From contig NC_065876.1 in NCBI RefSeq assembly GCF_933775445.1, forward strand, positions 11,904,001-11,968,000: 64,000 nucleotides of DNA, in the 5' to 3' direction. Source of the DNA: Argentina anserina (lineage: Eukaryota; Streptophyta; Magnoliopsida; Rosales; Rosaceae). The position numbers and the translations under genes were made by a program. Shown here piece after piece: positions 53,229 to 64,000 of the stretch. A model generated the notes under the pieces. The model was not told where the DNA came from and did no database searches. It worked only from the letters and a program-made list of their open reading frames with translations. The number at the start of each line of letters is the position of its first letter. Within the stretch, counting starts at the first letter, position 1.

Positions 53229-53563
53229 TATTTTTTTTGTCAATGGTCGAGATCATATCTAGCAGCTATATATCGAAAGGAGGAATCGTTGGTTCACATT
53301 TGTGAAAAGTGTGAGAGTATCCTGGCGATTGTGATCGGGAAAAAGTAGGCATCTCCGCATTTGCAACCACGGGAAACGCTACGTCATTTCATCCACTACA
53401 ACCAAAGATATCGTTCTCGTTTCTTTATTGTGTTTTCTAGTTTGGGAGTAATGGGCTCATATGTATTGGTGTGGGAGTTGTAGCAAATGGGAAAGTCGGC
53501 CGGAGTTGTTGGGAGTTGCAGATCTGAGGATTTGCGCTAAGATTTGCCAGCTACCAACACACT

Positions 53564-55161
53564 AGAGTGGGATGTGAGGTGGGGAAAGTCTGATTCGGGG
53601 GGCGTGCCCCATATGAGCGATATGAGGCCATCTAGTAACCCGCTCGGTCTTTTGTTGCAGGACATTGAAATGACAAAGTGAGTAATCGAAGAAGCGGGGA
53701 CCAGAGGTGACGACCGCAGATGGTGGCTGGGGGATAAGAAGTTGGACCCGCCAGGTCACGGTGCGATGGTAGAGGAGTTGGAGAATATCCAAGAGGTGTC
53801 CAACATTCCGGTGGGAATCATCCTGAGGCCGTTAGTCGAAGGAGAGCTATTTCACATGCCACCGGAGGGGGTGTGTTGTATAACGGAGCAAACACTGGCG
53901 TACAGGCTTACAATCCCAATGTCATTATGCGTGCAGTATCTGCTCTGCAGCTTGAACATCGCCTTGGGTCAAGTAACGCCCAACATGTGGTTGTAGTTGC
54001 TAAGGAGCATCGCGGTGTTCCGGGCACTCAAGCAAGGGAAGTCGTGTTGGCAAGAGTTCCTTGCCTGCTGGTCACTGCAGTACTTCCTGAAACTGGAGAG
54101 CGGAGGTTGCATTAGGATGGCACCTCGAGGGAAGAAGTACGGCCCATTGATTTTTGAGCCCCCGAGGCAGAAGGAGGCCTCAATTTTCCAGGTGCCCGGG
54201 GCCTTTCAGCCGCTAAGTAAGATGTGTCTCCCTCTTGTTTTTTCTTTGTATTAGTGTTTGATAGTGTAAGTGGAGGCTAATCCTTATTTTTGCAGTGTAG
54301 ATACGCACCGAATTGTCACCGATGATGGAGAAGCGACTGATGAGGTGCATGCTCGCCTACAAAGAGTGGGATGTGAGGTGGGGAAAGTCTGATTCGGGGG
54401 GCGTGCCCCATATGAGCGATATGAGGCCATCTAGTAACCCGCTCGGTCCTTTGTTGCAGGACATTGAAATGACAAAGTGAGTAATCGAAGAAGCGGGGAC
54501 CAGAGGTGACGACCGCAGATGGTGGCTGGGGGATAAGAAGTTGGACCCGCCAGGTCACGGTGCGATGGTAGAGGAGTTGGAGAATATCCAAGAGGTGTCC
54601 AACATTCCGGTGGGAATCATCCTGAGGCCGTTAGTCGAAGGAGAGCTATTTCACATGCCACCGGAGGGGGTGTGTTGTATAACGGAGCAAACACTGGCGT
54701 ACAGGCTTACAATCCCAATGTCATTATGCGTGCAGTATCTGCTCTGCAGCTTGAACATCGCCTTGGGTCAAGTAACGCCCAACATGTGGTTGTAGTTGCT
54801 AAGGAGCATCGCGGTGTTCCGGGCACTCAAGCAAGGGAAGTCGTGTTGGCAAGAGTTCCTTGCCTACTGGTCACTGCAGTACTTCCTGAAACTGGAGAGC
54901 GGAGGTTGCATTAGGATGGCACCTCGAGGGAAGAAGTACGGCCCATTGATTTTTGAGCCCCCGAGGCAGAAGGAGGCCTCAATTTTCCAGGTGCCCGGGG
55001 CCTTTCAGCCGCTAAGTAAGATGTGTCTCCCTCTTGTTTTTTCTTTGTATTAGTGTTTGATAGTGTAAGTGGAGGCTAATCCTTATTTTTGCAGTGTAGA
55101 TACGCACCGAATTGTCACCGATGATGGAGAAGCGACTGATGAGGTGCATGCTCGCCTACAA
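53564..55161. repeat. Tandem duplication, two copies of 799 bp
   Basis: 53564-54362 and 54363-55161 are head-to-tail copies differing at only about two positions by eye (for example C/T at 53648 and G/A near 54068). The join keeps the word CAAAGAGT. It duplicates the first exon and intron-like segment of the antisense ORF. Confidence 0.95.
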
Positions 55162-56688
55162 AGAGTATGCTGACAAGTCGGTGTACCAGTGGTGCCGGAA
55201 GGTCATATATCAAGCTTATAATGTCTTCAAATAGGCCGGTAAGAATAGTGAACAAGCTAGCTTTAGAGTTGTATTTTTGTTGTGTTGGTTCTAACTATAA
55301 TTAATTGAAGTGACGGTAGAGATCAAGCTGTCCGAAAGGATGGAGCCCGGGACGTTTGACAAGTTGACGGACGAGGAGGTGGTCTAGGGGATCGAAGACA
55401 TTGCTTTGGAGTGGGGTCCAAAAGACATGGATGTGGAGACGAGGGAGGGGTTTCCCAAGGTGACAGAGAAGTTAGAGGAGGGCATCTACCCCATGTCCCT
55501 AGTGCTGAAGCAATACAGGCTGTTGCCGGGTGAGGTGGTAGCGTATTAAGGGGTGCGGTGGGATGGTAGTCCCTTGGATGGACCGGAATGAGAAGCAACG
55601 GACCGTCCAGAGGAGGTGGTGGTGGTGACCGAGTCAGAGGAAGGTAATGGAGAGAATTCAGAAAAGGTGGAGCAGCCTATCAATGAGCCGGTGCTAGAGC
55701 AGATAGTGCCGGAGGAGGTGACGGGCAAGACGAGGGGGTGCCTCGAGCGCAGGGCACCCTGAAGGTGCAAGTCGAGACACCGGCCGTACCGGCCTCAGTG
55801 GCTGGTGGGGGTGATAGGCTGAGGCGGTGGAGCAGGCGGCCGAGGGGAGCCAACAGCAAAAGAGGAGCCGGAGTAGCGGGGACAAGGAGCGAAGGGCGAA
55901 GAGGACGAGGTCCGCCAGTGGCGAGACGAGGGCCAGGGTCTTGGCAGAGTTGGTTGAGGTCGGGCTGTTGGCGCCCCACTTGAAGAGGATGGAGGGGCAC
56001 ATGAGGCACAGATGCCATGGGCCAATGATCCAGCCTAATGAAGACGCCCGGCTCAACTTTCACGAGGTGGAGAAGAGACTCACGCGGGTAAGCGTTGTTT
56101 CAGTTATGATTCTGATCTAACGGAGGAAAATATTTAATTATTATTGTCTACAGGTGAGGACCGAGGTGCACAACGCCCGAGACTACTTGAGGCCCGGTTC
56201 TAAGCAAAGGCGGCCGAGGACGAGTGGGTCATCCATGAATACGTCGCCACCAATAAATCACTCCTGGTGAGGGTGAAGGAGTTGGGGGACCGGCAGGTGG
56301 TCGACGACGCTCGAGTGGATAAGGCCAACGGGGCGGTTGGGCAGGATTATCTTGCGAAGAGTGATGTCAGGGTTGTCGAACTGGGGAGGCAACTGGCAAA
56401 AAGAAAGAAGGATCTCGTGGTACTGAAGGAGAGGAGAAGGTGTGGAACCAGGCAGCCGTGACCTTGGAGACCTGGAAGAAGAAGTGGAAGGAGAAGCTGG
56501 ACGCGGAATGGGCCGAGAAGCTGACCTGGAAGCTGGCGGCGAAAGAAGCTGGCTTCGTTCTGCGCCGGCATGCGGCGGATAAGAAGCACGTGGACGAGCT
56601 CAAGAAGGAGAGGGCGATAGTGCTACAACGGTCGAAGGAGACCTATTTGGAGGGTTGCAGCGACGGCCGACGGGAAGTGTTTAATTAA
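53690..56688 (+). pseudogene. Antisense extra ORF of the Tat element ('putative gypsy type transposon' domain), broken
   Basis: The conserved part reads VCCITEQTLAYRLTIP, LNIALGQVTPNMWL, a TAG (53994-53996), then LLRSIAVFRALKQG, YFLKLESGGCIRM and KYGPLIFEPPRQKEA. It resembles the domain found in extra ORFs of plant Gypsy elements. It occurs twice because of the 799-bp duplication. An intron-like segment (GTAAGATGTG...TTTTGCAG) precedes AYKEYADKSVYQWCRK (55155). Later parts are acidic and then Lys/Glu-rich coiled coil (AVTLETWKKKWKEKLDAEW, about 56456), ending at 56688. Several stops and frame changes exist. The protein's role in the element is unknown. Confidence 0.65.
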
Positions 56689-57596
56689 TTATGGGTGGCA
56701 AGACATGTTCGAGTTAGGCGTGGATCGTGGCTTCGTCATCCTTGAAGAGCCATAGAAGCACCTCCAGATTTCGGCGTCCGTGCCTGATCAACATGTGCAA
56801 GTCAGGATGCCGCCCGCTGGGCCCGCGCCTAATCTTCAAGTGGCTGTGTTCTGAAATACCCCGTTACCCTCCGCCCAGACGCAAAGTCTGGGAATCGGTT
56901 GAGGACATGGGCGAACGCCCTCCAAATCAACGACGCCTCGTCAACACGCCCAACTGGAGAACTCCGTGTCGGATGCTAGAGCCCCAGCATGCGAGAATCC
57001 GACGACGACCTCCTCGACGCCCAAGCCACCATATGGTCGAGGTCGTGGTTGGAGGTGGTGAAGATTCCGAGAAGGGGCATGGCCAGTCCTGTAGGGTAGC
57101 CTTAGGAGTATTTTTCCTTGTAATTTGTTTATGTTGAAATGTATTCCCGGTCGGTTCGGCCGAGCCACTTAAATGAAAATGGAGAAAGAGTCTGAACGAC
57201 TACAAAGGGTGACTATACCAGGACCCGACAACTATCTCATTAGTGTAGCAATGTCCTTGGTCGGTGCATCCAGAGTTAGCATAGGGCAATTGTGGCTTTC
57301 ATGTATTGTTGTAAACATTGTTGCATGAATAAAAACTATCAGGGTGATTTACCTTTTGGAAATCAGCCGTTTGTTCAGTTCATTTTGGCGAATAATCGTG
57401 TTTGAAATTGATATTTGAACCAAAGTGGAGAACGTCATGGAGATAATCAACGCATATATCATGAAAGTCTTTGTTTATTGACTAAGTCTGTAGGACAAAT
57501 AGTATAAAGAGAATCTGAAGATAAACATGATGGAGGTGTAAAATTGGAGACCAACTACTGTAACAGAGATAACTACTGGGCGAATAAAACCGGTGG

Positions 57597-59750
57597 CTAC
57601 TTGGGGAAGTAGCAGAGATGTTGAGCATTCCAAGGGTGTGCTAACTTGCGTCCGGATGTGTCTTGGAGATAGAATGTGGCCGGTTCGGCCGCTTTAATTA
57701 TTTCCATGGGACCTTCCCACTTAAGGTGTAAATCGACAGGTCGGGGCCTCACCTCTTTCATCACCCAATCACCGACCGCCAGGGGGCGGTGATTGACCTT
57801 CTTGTTGTAGTGTCGGGCGATGTGTTGCTTTCCATTGATATTCCGTAGGTGGACATTATCTTGGCATTCTTCCAACAAGTCCATATTGAGTTGGAGGCCA
57901 GCGGTGTTCATATTTGGGTCATCGCCTTCGAGTCGTTCGGAGGGAACCTCAATCTCTACCGAGATTACGGCCTTGGTGCCGAAAGCTAGAAGTTTATCAC
58001 CTAATCCATGGTGATCTTTTCCATTGGTTCTGCCTCCATCCACTTAGTGTGGTATTCTACCTCCATAATGACATACCTCAATTTCCCTGGGGTGACCGAC
58101 AGTTCCCCAATCAAGTCAAGTTCCCACTGTGCGAAAGAGATTGGGGAGATGATAACTGAGAGCAAGACAAATGGGCGACTGATGTAGTTGGCATACTGGT
58201 GGCATGGTACACACGCCCCAACTATAGCATTGGTGTCGGCGTCCAGCCTAGGCCAGTAATACCTGGTCTGAAGGGCTTTAAAGGCTAGGTTGCGCACTCC
58301 TGCATGGTTGTCGCATACCCCACCATGCAACTCGTTTAACACATGTCGGCCTTGCTCTGGGGCCAAACATTTGAGCTGTGGGAAAGATTGACCGCAACGG
58401 TAAAGTTTATCATCGCGAACCATGTAGAGGGCGGTCTTATGTCGTAGACATTTTGATTTGATTTCATCGAGCGGCAATTGTCCGGTTGTCAAGTAGGCGA
58501 TAAAGGGGTCCATCCACGATGGTGTGAGAGCTTGCTCGATGGCGAAGATGTCCAAATAGGGCCGAGAGATGCTTGGTTCTAGGATTTCCACATGGACGCT
58601 AGGCATCGCCACCTCCGACTCAGAGGTAGCTAGTCGGGCAAGCGCATCCGCTTTAGCATTCTTAGCTCGGGCGATCTATTTGATTTCAAAGTGATCGAAC
58701 TTCTGGAGCAGTGACCCAGCCAAATTCTGGTATGAGGTGAGCCATGGCAGGTTGGATTGATAGTTCCCATCAATCTCCGGTTACCTGGTCTAGGGGCTAT
58801 TCAGACCTTTGCCGCTGTAATACATCAGAAGTTCCTTGGTTTCTTCCCTCCAGACTAGGGCGGAGCTGACTACTGTCTGAAAAGCTGCCAAGTATAGGAA
58901 TAAAATTTTCTGAGGCACCAGGGTTAACAATGTCGGGAGTAACCCTAGGTACTCCTTGAGCCGGAGAAAAGTCGTCTCCTGTAGCGGGCCCCATGTGGTA
59001 TCTTTCTTGTGCTGAGTCCGGAGCAATTGGAAAAATGGTGCACATTTATCTGACAGGTGGGAGATGAAGCGGGCAAAGGCTACCACTCGGCCGACGAGGC
59101 ATTGAACTTCATTCCTGGTTGATGGTGACTTCATGTCCATTATTGCTTGGACCTTTTCGAGGTTAGCCTCAATGCCTCTTTCGCTCACCATGAAGCCTAA
59201 GAACTTACCTCCGGCTACGTCCATCACACACTTAGCCGGGTTCAACCGCATGCCATAGTGGAGGAGAATGAAGAATACTTTGTCGAGGTTGGCGATATGT
59301 CCCTCCAGCGTTTTGCTCTTGATAGCAATACAGTCCCTCTAGTAGGTTGCCCCAACGTTTTTCAAGCTGAACGACATGACTTGATAGCAATACAGTCCCT
59401 TATCAGTCACGAAGGTGGTGTTCCATGGTGACCTGGGTGCATCTTGATTTGTTTGTAGCCCGAGTAGGCGTCTAAGAAACTCAAGAGCCTGAAACCGGCT
59501 GGTCTATCTGAGGGAGTGGGAAGCTGTCAATGGGGCAGACCTGGTTCAGGTTGGTATAGTCAACGCACATTCGCCACGAGCCGTTTGACTTCTTAACCGT
59601 AACCACGTTAGAGACCCACCTAGGGTAGTTTACTTTCCGGATGAAGTTGATATCCCGGAGTTGCCCAACCTCGGCTTGAATCGCCTAATATTTCTCTTGG
59701 TCAAAGGCCCGGCATTTATGACGCACTGGCCTTGATCCCAGTAAGATATT
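57597..59750 (-). pseudogene. Gypsy pol: RT, RNase H remnant and integrase fragments
   Basis: RT begins ILLGSRPVRHKCRAF and RWVSNVVTVKKSNGSWRMCV (about 59740-59580), then FLDAYSGYKQIKMHP. The YVDD box is lost: a 21-bp word (CTTGATAGCAATACAG...) is duplicated at 59318-59338 and 59380-59400 exactly there. RT resumes with MRLNPAKCVMDVAGGKFLGF (59251) and RGIEANLEKVQAIMD. Only NAKADALARLAT-like RNase H end remains near 58650. Integrase has its HHCC finger (HGGVCDNHAGVRNLAFKALQ, CVPCHQY) and ELDLIGELSV, then a deletion, then the C-terminal part (GTKAVISVEIEVPSERLEG, YNKKVNHRPLAVGDWVM, WEGPMEIIKA) ending at 57597. Confidence 0.85.
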
Positions 59751-61201
59751 TAACTTGTGGGATATGAAGTTGGTGACGATTCCGGGCATGTTTACATATG
59801 ACCTGTGGGGCGGATCCCGGATCGCCCCGTCGCGCAAGGTGGCTATTTTGCCATGAATTTGTATGGCGTTAGCATCTGTCGTTGGGGACTTATACCGATC
59901 CAGCCTACTAGTCGTGACTAGTTCCTCAATAGTGGATTTCAATGTAAAGAAGATGTATGTGTCATGCCCCGAGTCGTCATGGTAAGCACAGTATTTCCCC
60001 GTGTGCCTCATCAGCCTCTTTTCATACCGACACTTGGGGGGCCTTGGTAGGAGGTTCTTATGATGTTCATATATTTCGGCGTAAGACATGGTGAATTTCG
60101 TGAAGACCATGTTTTGGGGAGCCCCTTGTTGCCTATATCCTGGCGCGTCACGACCCCGGGTGGGATACGGGTCGGTCCTACCTTGTCTTCCTTGGCGGTC
60201 TCGGCGCCTATCTCTTCTACCCTCATCCTCTGTGTCCTGTCTGTTAGCACCCTGGGGTTGATCCAGCCTGTCCCACACGGACTGTCGCCCGCCATCTTGG
60301 GTGTTGGTCTGCGTGGATGTGCCTACCCCATTGGCATTGCCATAACTGCGGCACACGGACCGTCGCCCGCCATCCTGGGCGTTGGTCTGCGTGGATGTGC
60401 CTACCCTATTGGGATTTCCATAACTACGGCAGACAGACCGTCGCCCGCCATCTTGGGCGTTGGTCTGCGTGGATGTGCCTGCGCCGTTGGGATTGCCATA
60501 ATTGCGGTATTCGGCTTCCGCCCACCGCGTTGCCATTTCTATCAACCTTTCGTGAGTCGTTGGGGGAGTCTCATTAATCTTGTGGAGAAAATCTCCTAGC
60601 CTGAGCGCTTGCTAGAACGCCGCCATGACAAGGATGTAGTCCAATTCGTGACACCGCACCATAGCGGTTTGCCACCGGGATACAAATTCCCGAAGCTTCT
60701 CACCGTTCCTTTGCTTTATCTGAAATAAAGAGTTGGTTTTGTAGTGAGTGTCGACCTGCAAGATAAAACGGTTGAGAAACTTGCCCGTACGTTCCTTGAA
60801 GCTATCCACGGAATTCGAGGGTAAACTAAGGAACCAACCCAAGGTCGAATCGATAAGCGTTTCCTGTGGAAGACGTGGCACGACTGTGCATATGTGTACC
60901 GCGTGCTTACCAAGGCGGATTGGAAGCTTTCCAAATAGGAGTACGGGTTAGAACGCTCATTGTACTTCGTAACCTCGAGTGGTTTATCCCCCGAGGGGCG
61001 TTGCTCCACTTGCACCACCTGGGTGAATGAGCCGGCTCGACCACCATATCCCCCGTGTAACGGGCGTGGCATGCCTTTTGCCTCAATCTCGTCGACCTTG
61101 GAGGATCTCTCCAAAGTATCACTCATGCGCAGTAGCAGTTGAGTCTGGAGATCCTGCGTCGTGTGGAGCCATGCTTGGACTCCCGGGTCATCCTGGTCCA
61201 T
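59685..61201 (-). pseudogene. Gypsy gag (retrotransposon gag domain), frameshifted
   Basis: From 61201: MDQDDPGVQAWLHTTQDLQT and SNPYSYLESFQ. A frame change near 60890 leads to LIDSTLGWFLSLPSNSVDSF and KFLNRFILQVDTHYKTNSLF, the core capsid motif. A stop at about 60612 precedes the C-terminal part, with three 26-residue repeats. KYCAYHDDSGHDTYIFFTLK follows, a degenerate zinc-knuckle-like motif. The frame then runs straight into RT sequence at about 59740 without a protease domain, so a deletion fused gag to pol. Confidence 0.82.
60286..60520 (-). repeat. Three tandem 78-bp repeats in gag
   Basis: CGCCCGCCATC... starts at 60286, 60364 and 60442. On minus each copy encodes a 26-residue Gly/Asn/Thr-rich unit (YGNPNGVGTSTQTNAQDGG), in frame. 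Confidence 0.92.
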
Positions 61202-61760
61202 GCCTTGATTTCCGGCCTCTAGGTCTACATATTGCCGCTCAGGGGGGCCCTTCTAACAGAGCGTTGATTAGAGACTCGGTGACGAGCACTGTCTTGGACT
61301 ATGGCCCCAGACGCTATGAGGTTACCAGTGTCTTTGTCACGATCAGTGCCCGTGTATCCGGACTTGCAGGGCTTTTTCCACACTTATGCGGCCCTCAAGG
61401 GCGGTCCAGATGAGTTGTTATTTTTCTCCAGTGCTGCCGAGTGTACCAGGGTTGCACGCGTGATTTGGCGTTTCAACTACATCTCAGCTTGGAGTCTCTT
61501 GTAGTCTTAGAGTGCCAATTCTAACGCGGCCTTGGGATCCGTGAATAGTACTTGGGACGACCCCCAACCGTGGTCTGGGAGTCAGGGAATAACCCCCCGG
61601 CCCCATGTTGCGGATCAGGGAACAATCTTAGTGAAAGCGATGTGTCTGCCTCCCGAGAGGGAACTAGCTAGGTGACGATTGGTTCTCCTATTCGTTCAGA
61701 GTTACCATTGTGTTAAGCTGGAAACATCTTGCTCACGAGGACCCTGCTTCTAGCGCCAAC

Positions 61761-62223
61761 TGTTACGGGAGCTAACTCCGGGGATCGAGCTTCTCGTAGC
61801 CTTTTATTCCAGTGTGTCAGCTACGTGGGACCTGCACTTAACAAGTTAAAGTCAAAGGGCCAACGGTGCGCTGACGTTTGACCCTCCGAAACTTAAGTTA
61901 GTATCCGGTGTAGAATAAGTTCGAGAGTTAAGGACTTAGGAATACGTTACCTCTTTTAGGTGGTTTGAGCAGCCTATTTATAGGTGCACTGGGGAATGTG
62001 CCTGGCCTTTCCCTCGATGTGGGAATGTGTGCCAGTACATTGCATCTATCCCTGAAAGCAAGCCATAGTGGGTGACATTTATGGCGATACCCGAGCAAGC
62101 ATAGGGGTTACCGGGCCGGCATGTCTTCCTGTTGAGTCTTCCAGGTCTCCGGCCACCTGTCCGGTTACCGGAGCAGGAGGAGATTAAGCCGAATATCACC
62201 CCATTCAGGGGGTGGCGTTAACA
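61761..62223 (-). repeat. 5' LTR of the Gypsy element
   Basis: 463 bp with ends TGTTACGGGAG and GGCGTTAACA on plus. On the element's own strand it is followed by GTTGGCGCTAGAAGCAGGG, the likely primer binding site; I could not assign the tRNA. Confidence 0.85.
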
Positions 62224-62557
62224 AATACATAGTTGTTTCCTTGAATTTATATGCTTTTCGTTGAACTGAATTGATGCTTGAAATTTTAAAAAACTTTGAT
62301 GCTTTTGCTTCTGTTGGTGAGTGTATGGAATAAGCAAATCCATATGGTTGATAGCTTGATTGCTTCTGTCTGTCCTCATAGACTGTATTGAAGTAAATAA
62401 AGCTGAACCATTTTTTTGCTGCAAATGAAATGAAATATTAAGCCTTCTATTAGTAAGTTAAATTGCTTTGTATGAAATGAAAACGGGAAAAACAAGTGTT
62501 AGTCATGTGAATCTTCCTTCTTTTTGACCAATTACCATTTTGCAATCTACGCTACCA
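62224..62557. other. Upstream region of the TNL gene
   Basis: AT-rich, no gene recognised; about 330 bases between the Gypsy LTR and the TIR domain start. Confidence 0.5.
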
Positions 62558-64000
62558 ATGGCCTCCTCTTCATTTGCGCCATCCTCCTCAAATCAGTGCA
62601 TTTATGAAGTTTTCTTGAGCTTCCGGGGTGAAGATACGCGCAATAACTTCACGGGGCATCTCTACCAGGCCTTAAAGGATGCTGGCATCAATATTTTTAT
62701 TGATGATAATGACCTAGAGAGGTGAACGATTATAAATGAGGAACTAGTGCGAGCAATCCAAGGCTCCAAAATCTCTGTCATTGTTTTTTCAAGAAGTTAT
62801 GCGGATTCAAGTTGGTGTCTTGAGGAGCTAGTGAAGATCATGGAGTGTAGAACAACATTGGGGCAACGAGTCTTGCCGGTATTTTATGATGTTGATCGTT
62901 CAGATGTTCGGAAACAAAGTGGTATTTTTGGAGAGGCTTTTGATCAGAAACATGGAAAGAAAGATGAAGATATGGTGAAAAGGTGGAGAGCTGCCCTTAC
63001 TGATGCTGCAGATTTGTCTGGTTGGGATCTTAGAACCAAAGCTGATGGGTAATATTTACTTGCTTATGTACATTAATTGCTATTAATAATCCCTAACTTA
63101 CATTAGTATAATGTAGTTTGCTGGAGTAACATCTTTCCTTACTTGCTTTTTGCTCAACACTTGTGTACTAAATTTTTTTTTTACTATCAAACAATATGAC
63201 ACTTTGGATCAAAGAAGTTTGCACAAATTTTTTCACAACCTTTTTATTTGAAGACATTAATTGATTGATTTTTGAATTCTAAGGTGCAATTTGTTAAACT
63301 CTTTAGGAGCAATAATTGTAATATAGTATTTGTAGTATTTATCAATTCAGATATGTTTGGGTGATGAGCCTCTACTTCTGTTGTGCTGACTTATTGTTGT
63401 TGGACTTATTGCTAGGCATGAAGTGAACTTTATATGGATGATTATTCAGGAGATCTCTAAATTTCTCAATAATTCAGACTTAAAGGTAACGGACAATGAG
63501 ATTGGAATAGACTCTCGTATGCAAGATATCATTTCTCGTTTAGATGTTGGAACACCACATAATGTTCGCATTGAAAATTTCATTAAAGCTTCAAGTTTCC
63601 TTGCCGATGTCAGGGAAACTATGCAAACAAAGGGTATGATGAGTTTGCAAGAAAGTCTTCTTTCTGATATCTCGAACACAAGCATGTCAAAGGTGGGTCA
63701 CGTTGCCAGAGGGGTCAATGTGGTAAAAAATAGACTTAGATGCAGAATGGTATTCGTCGTAATTGATGATGTTGACCAGGTGGAACAATTGAAGGCATTA
63801 GCAATAGACCGCGACTCATTTGGTTTGGGAAGTAGAGTGCTTGTAACAACAAGAGACGAACATGTGCTAACGCAACTGGGTGTGGATTCTGTATATCAAG
63901 CTCGTGTGATGGATGAAGAAGAAGCTCTCAAACTGTTTACTTTGCACGCCTTCAAAACTCATTGTCCTAATGACGAATATCTTGAACTCTCTAGAAGGGT
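62558..64000 (+). pseudogene. TIR-NBS-LRR (TNL) immune receptor, 5' part, disabled; runs off window
   Basis: Exon 1 (62558-63048) encodes a TIR domain: YEVFLSFRGEDTRNNFTGHL (TIR-1), INIFIDDNDLER, SKISVIVFSRSYADSSWCLE (TIR-2, including the region around the catalytic Glu of TIR NADases) and VLPVFYDVDRSDVRKQSG (TIR-3). A TGA at 62723-62725 follows DLER where the family has Gly. Intron 63049-63415. Exon 2 starts HEVNFIWMIIQEIS. After SRLDVGTPHNVRI the reading goes straight to SSFLADVRE, so the P-loop segment (GMGGIGKTT and about 30 residues) is missing. Kinase-2 (FVVIDDVD), RNBS-B (GSRVLVTTRDEHVL) and RNBS-C remain open to the window end. LRRs would lie beyond. Confidence 0.9.

Larger units (their letters stand above)
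52143..62223 (-). mobile_element. Ty3/Gypsy LTR retrotransposon, Tat-like lineage, defective, about 10.1 kb
   Basis: LTRs at 61761-62223 (5' LTR for this orientation) and 52143-52420 (3' LTR with an internal deletion of about 190 bp) share GGGGATCGAGCTTCTCG, TTAGTATCCGGTG and CAGGGGGTGGCGTTAACA. Gag (59685-61201) and pol (57597-59750) are on minus in the order gag-RT-RNase H remnant-integrase. An extra plus-strand ORF region lies between integrase and the 3' LTR (53690-56688). Antisense extra ORFs at that position are known for Tat/Retand/Grande elements. Protease, part of RT and most of the integrase core are deleted. No clear 5-bp target duplication remains. Confidence 0.85.

Noticed and set aside
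55323..56063. Minus-strand Pro/Ser-rich frames
   Set aside because: Antisense of the acidic linker of the extra ORF; no family resemblance.
60060..60599. A 179-codon plus-strand repetitive frame
   Set aside because: Shadow of the gag 78-bp repeats on the opposite strand.

Overview
The window is nuclear DNA of a flowering plant, most likely a eudicot. The reasons are spliced genes with GT-AG introns, plant-only families (pectin methylesterase/invertase inhibitors, a nuclear group II intron maturase, RABH1B, a phragmoplastin-type dynamin, a TIR-NBS-LRR gene), a nuclear tRNA-Glu, and plant CACTA, MULE, PIF/Harbinger, hAT, TRIM and Tat-type Gypsy elements. Protein resemblance suggests a rosid, perhaps Rosaceae, but that is a memory-based inference. 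No bacterial or viral backbone is visible.

Layout, left to right. An intact inhibitor gene (581-1183) and an intronless minus-strand nuclear maturase gene (3763-5961). A PIF/Harbinger element with exact ends and a TTA duplication (6358-9346). A broken DUF241 gene (9740-10307). A complete three-exon ribosomal protein eS30 gene (10752-11226, minus) with telo-box and site II promoter motifs. A decayed autonomous-type MULE (about 11495-16390). Degenerate repeats, an RNase H-like relic split by a 269-bp hAT MITE, a minisatellite, and a truncated TraB-domain gene (20156-20733, minus). RABH1B (21553-26399, six exons) carries a 949-bp MULE-type MITE in intron 4. Then a second hAT MITE, tRNA-Glu(UUC), and a thionin-like peptide gene (28383-28825).

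From 30120 to 41422 lies an 11.3-kb CACTA transposon with perfect ends and a TTG duplication. Its two genes are full of stop codons. It has itself received a 1.55-kb solo LTR and a 1,080-bp foldback element. A 593-bp TRIM retrotransposon sits 88 bp beyond it. Then come a fifteen-exon dynamin-related DRP1 gene (42861-47695), whose last exon opens with an unexpected stop codon, and a five-exon HAD sugar-phosphatase gene (48337-50211, minus). After these are a frameshifted inhibitor gene (51043-51584, minus), a 10-kb defective Tat-type Gypsy retrotransposon (52143-62223) with an antisense extra ORF carrying a 799-bp tandem duplication, and the 5' part of a TIR-NBS gene (62558 to the window end) that has a nonsense codon and lacks its P-loop.

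The expressed-looking genes are housekeeping functions: organelle intron splicing, ribosome, Golgi traffic, endocytosis/cytokinesis membrane scission, and sugar-phosphate dephosphorylation. They are not an operon or pathway. They are islands in a transposon-rich accessory landscape where about half the sequence is mobile DNA at different stages of decay. I found no convincing new multi-gene system. The most unusual items are the DRP1 stop/alternative-acceptor, the microsatellite in a transposase DNA-binding motif, the near-perfect 520-bp foldback, and the trimmed TraB and TNL genes.
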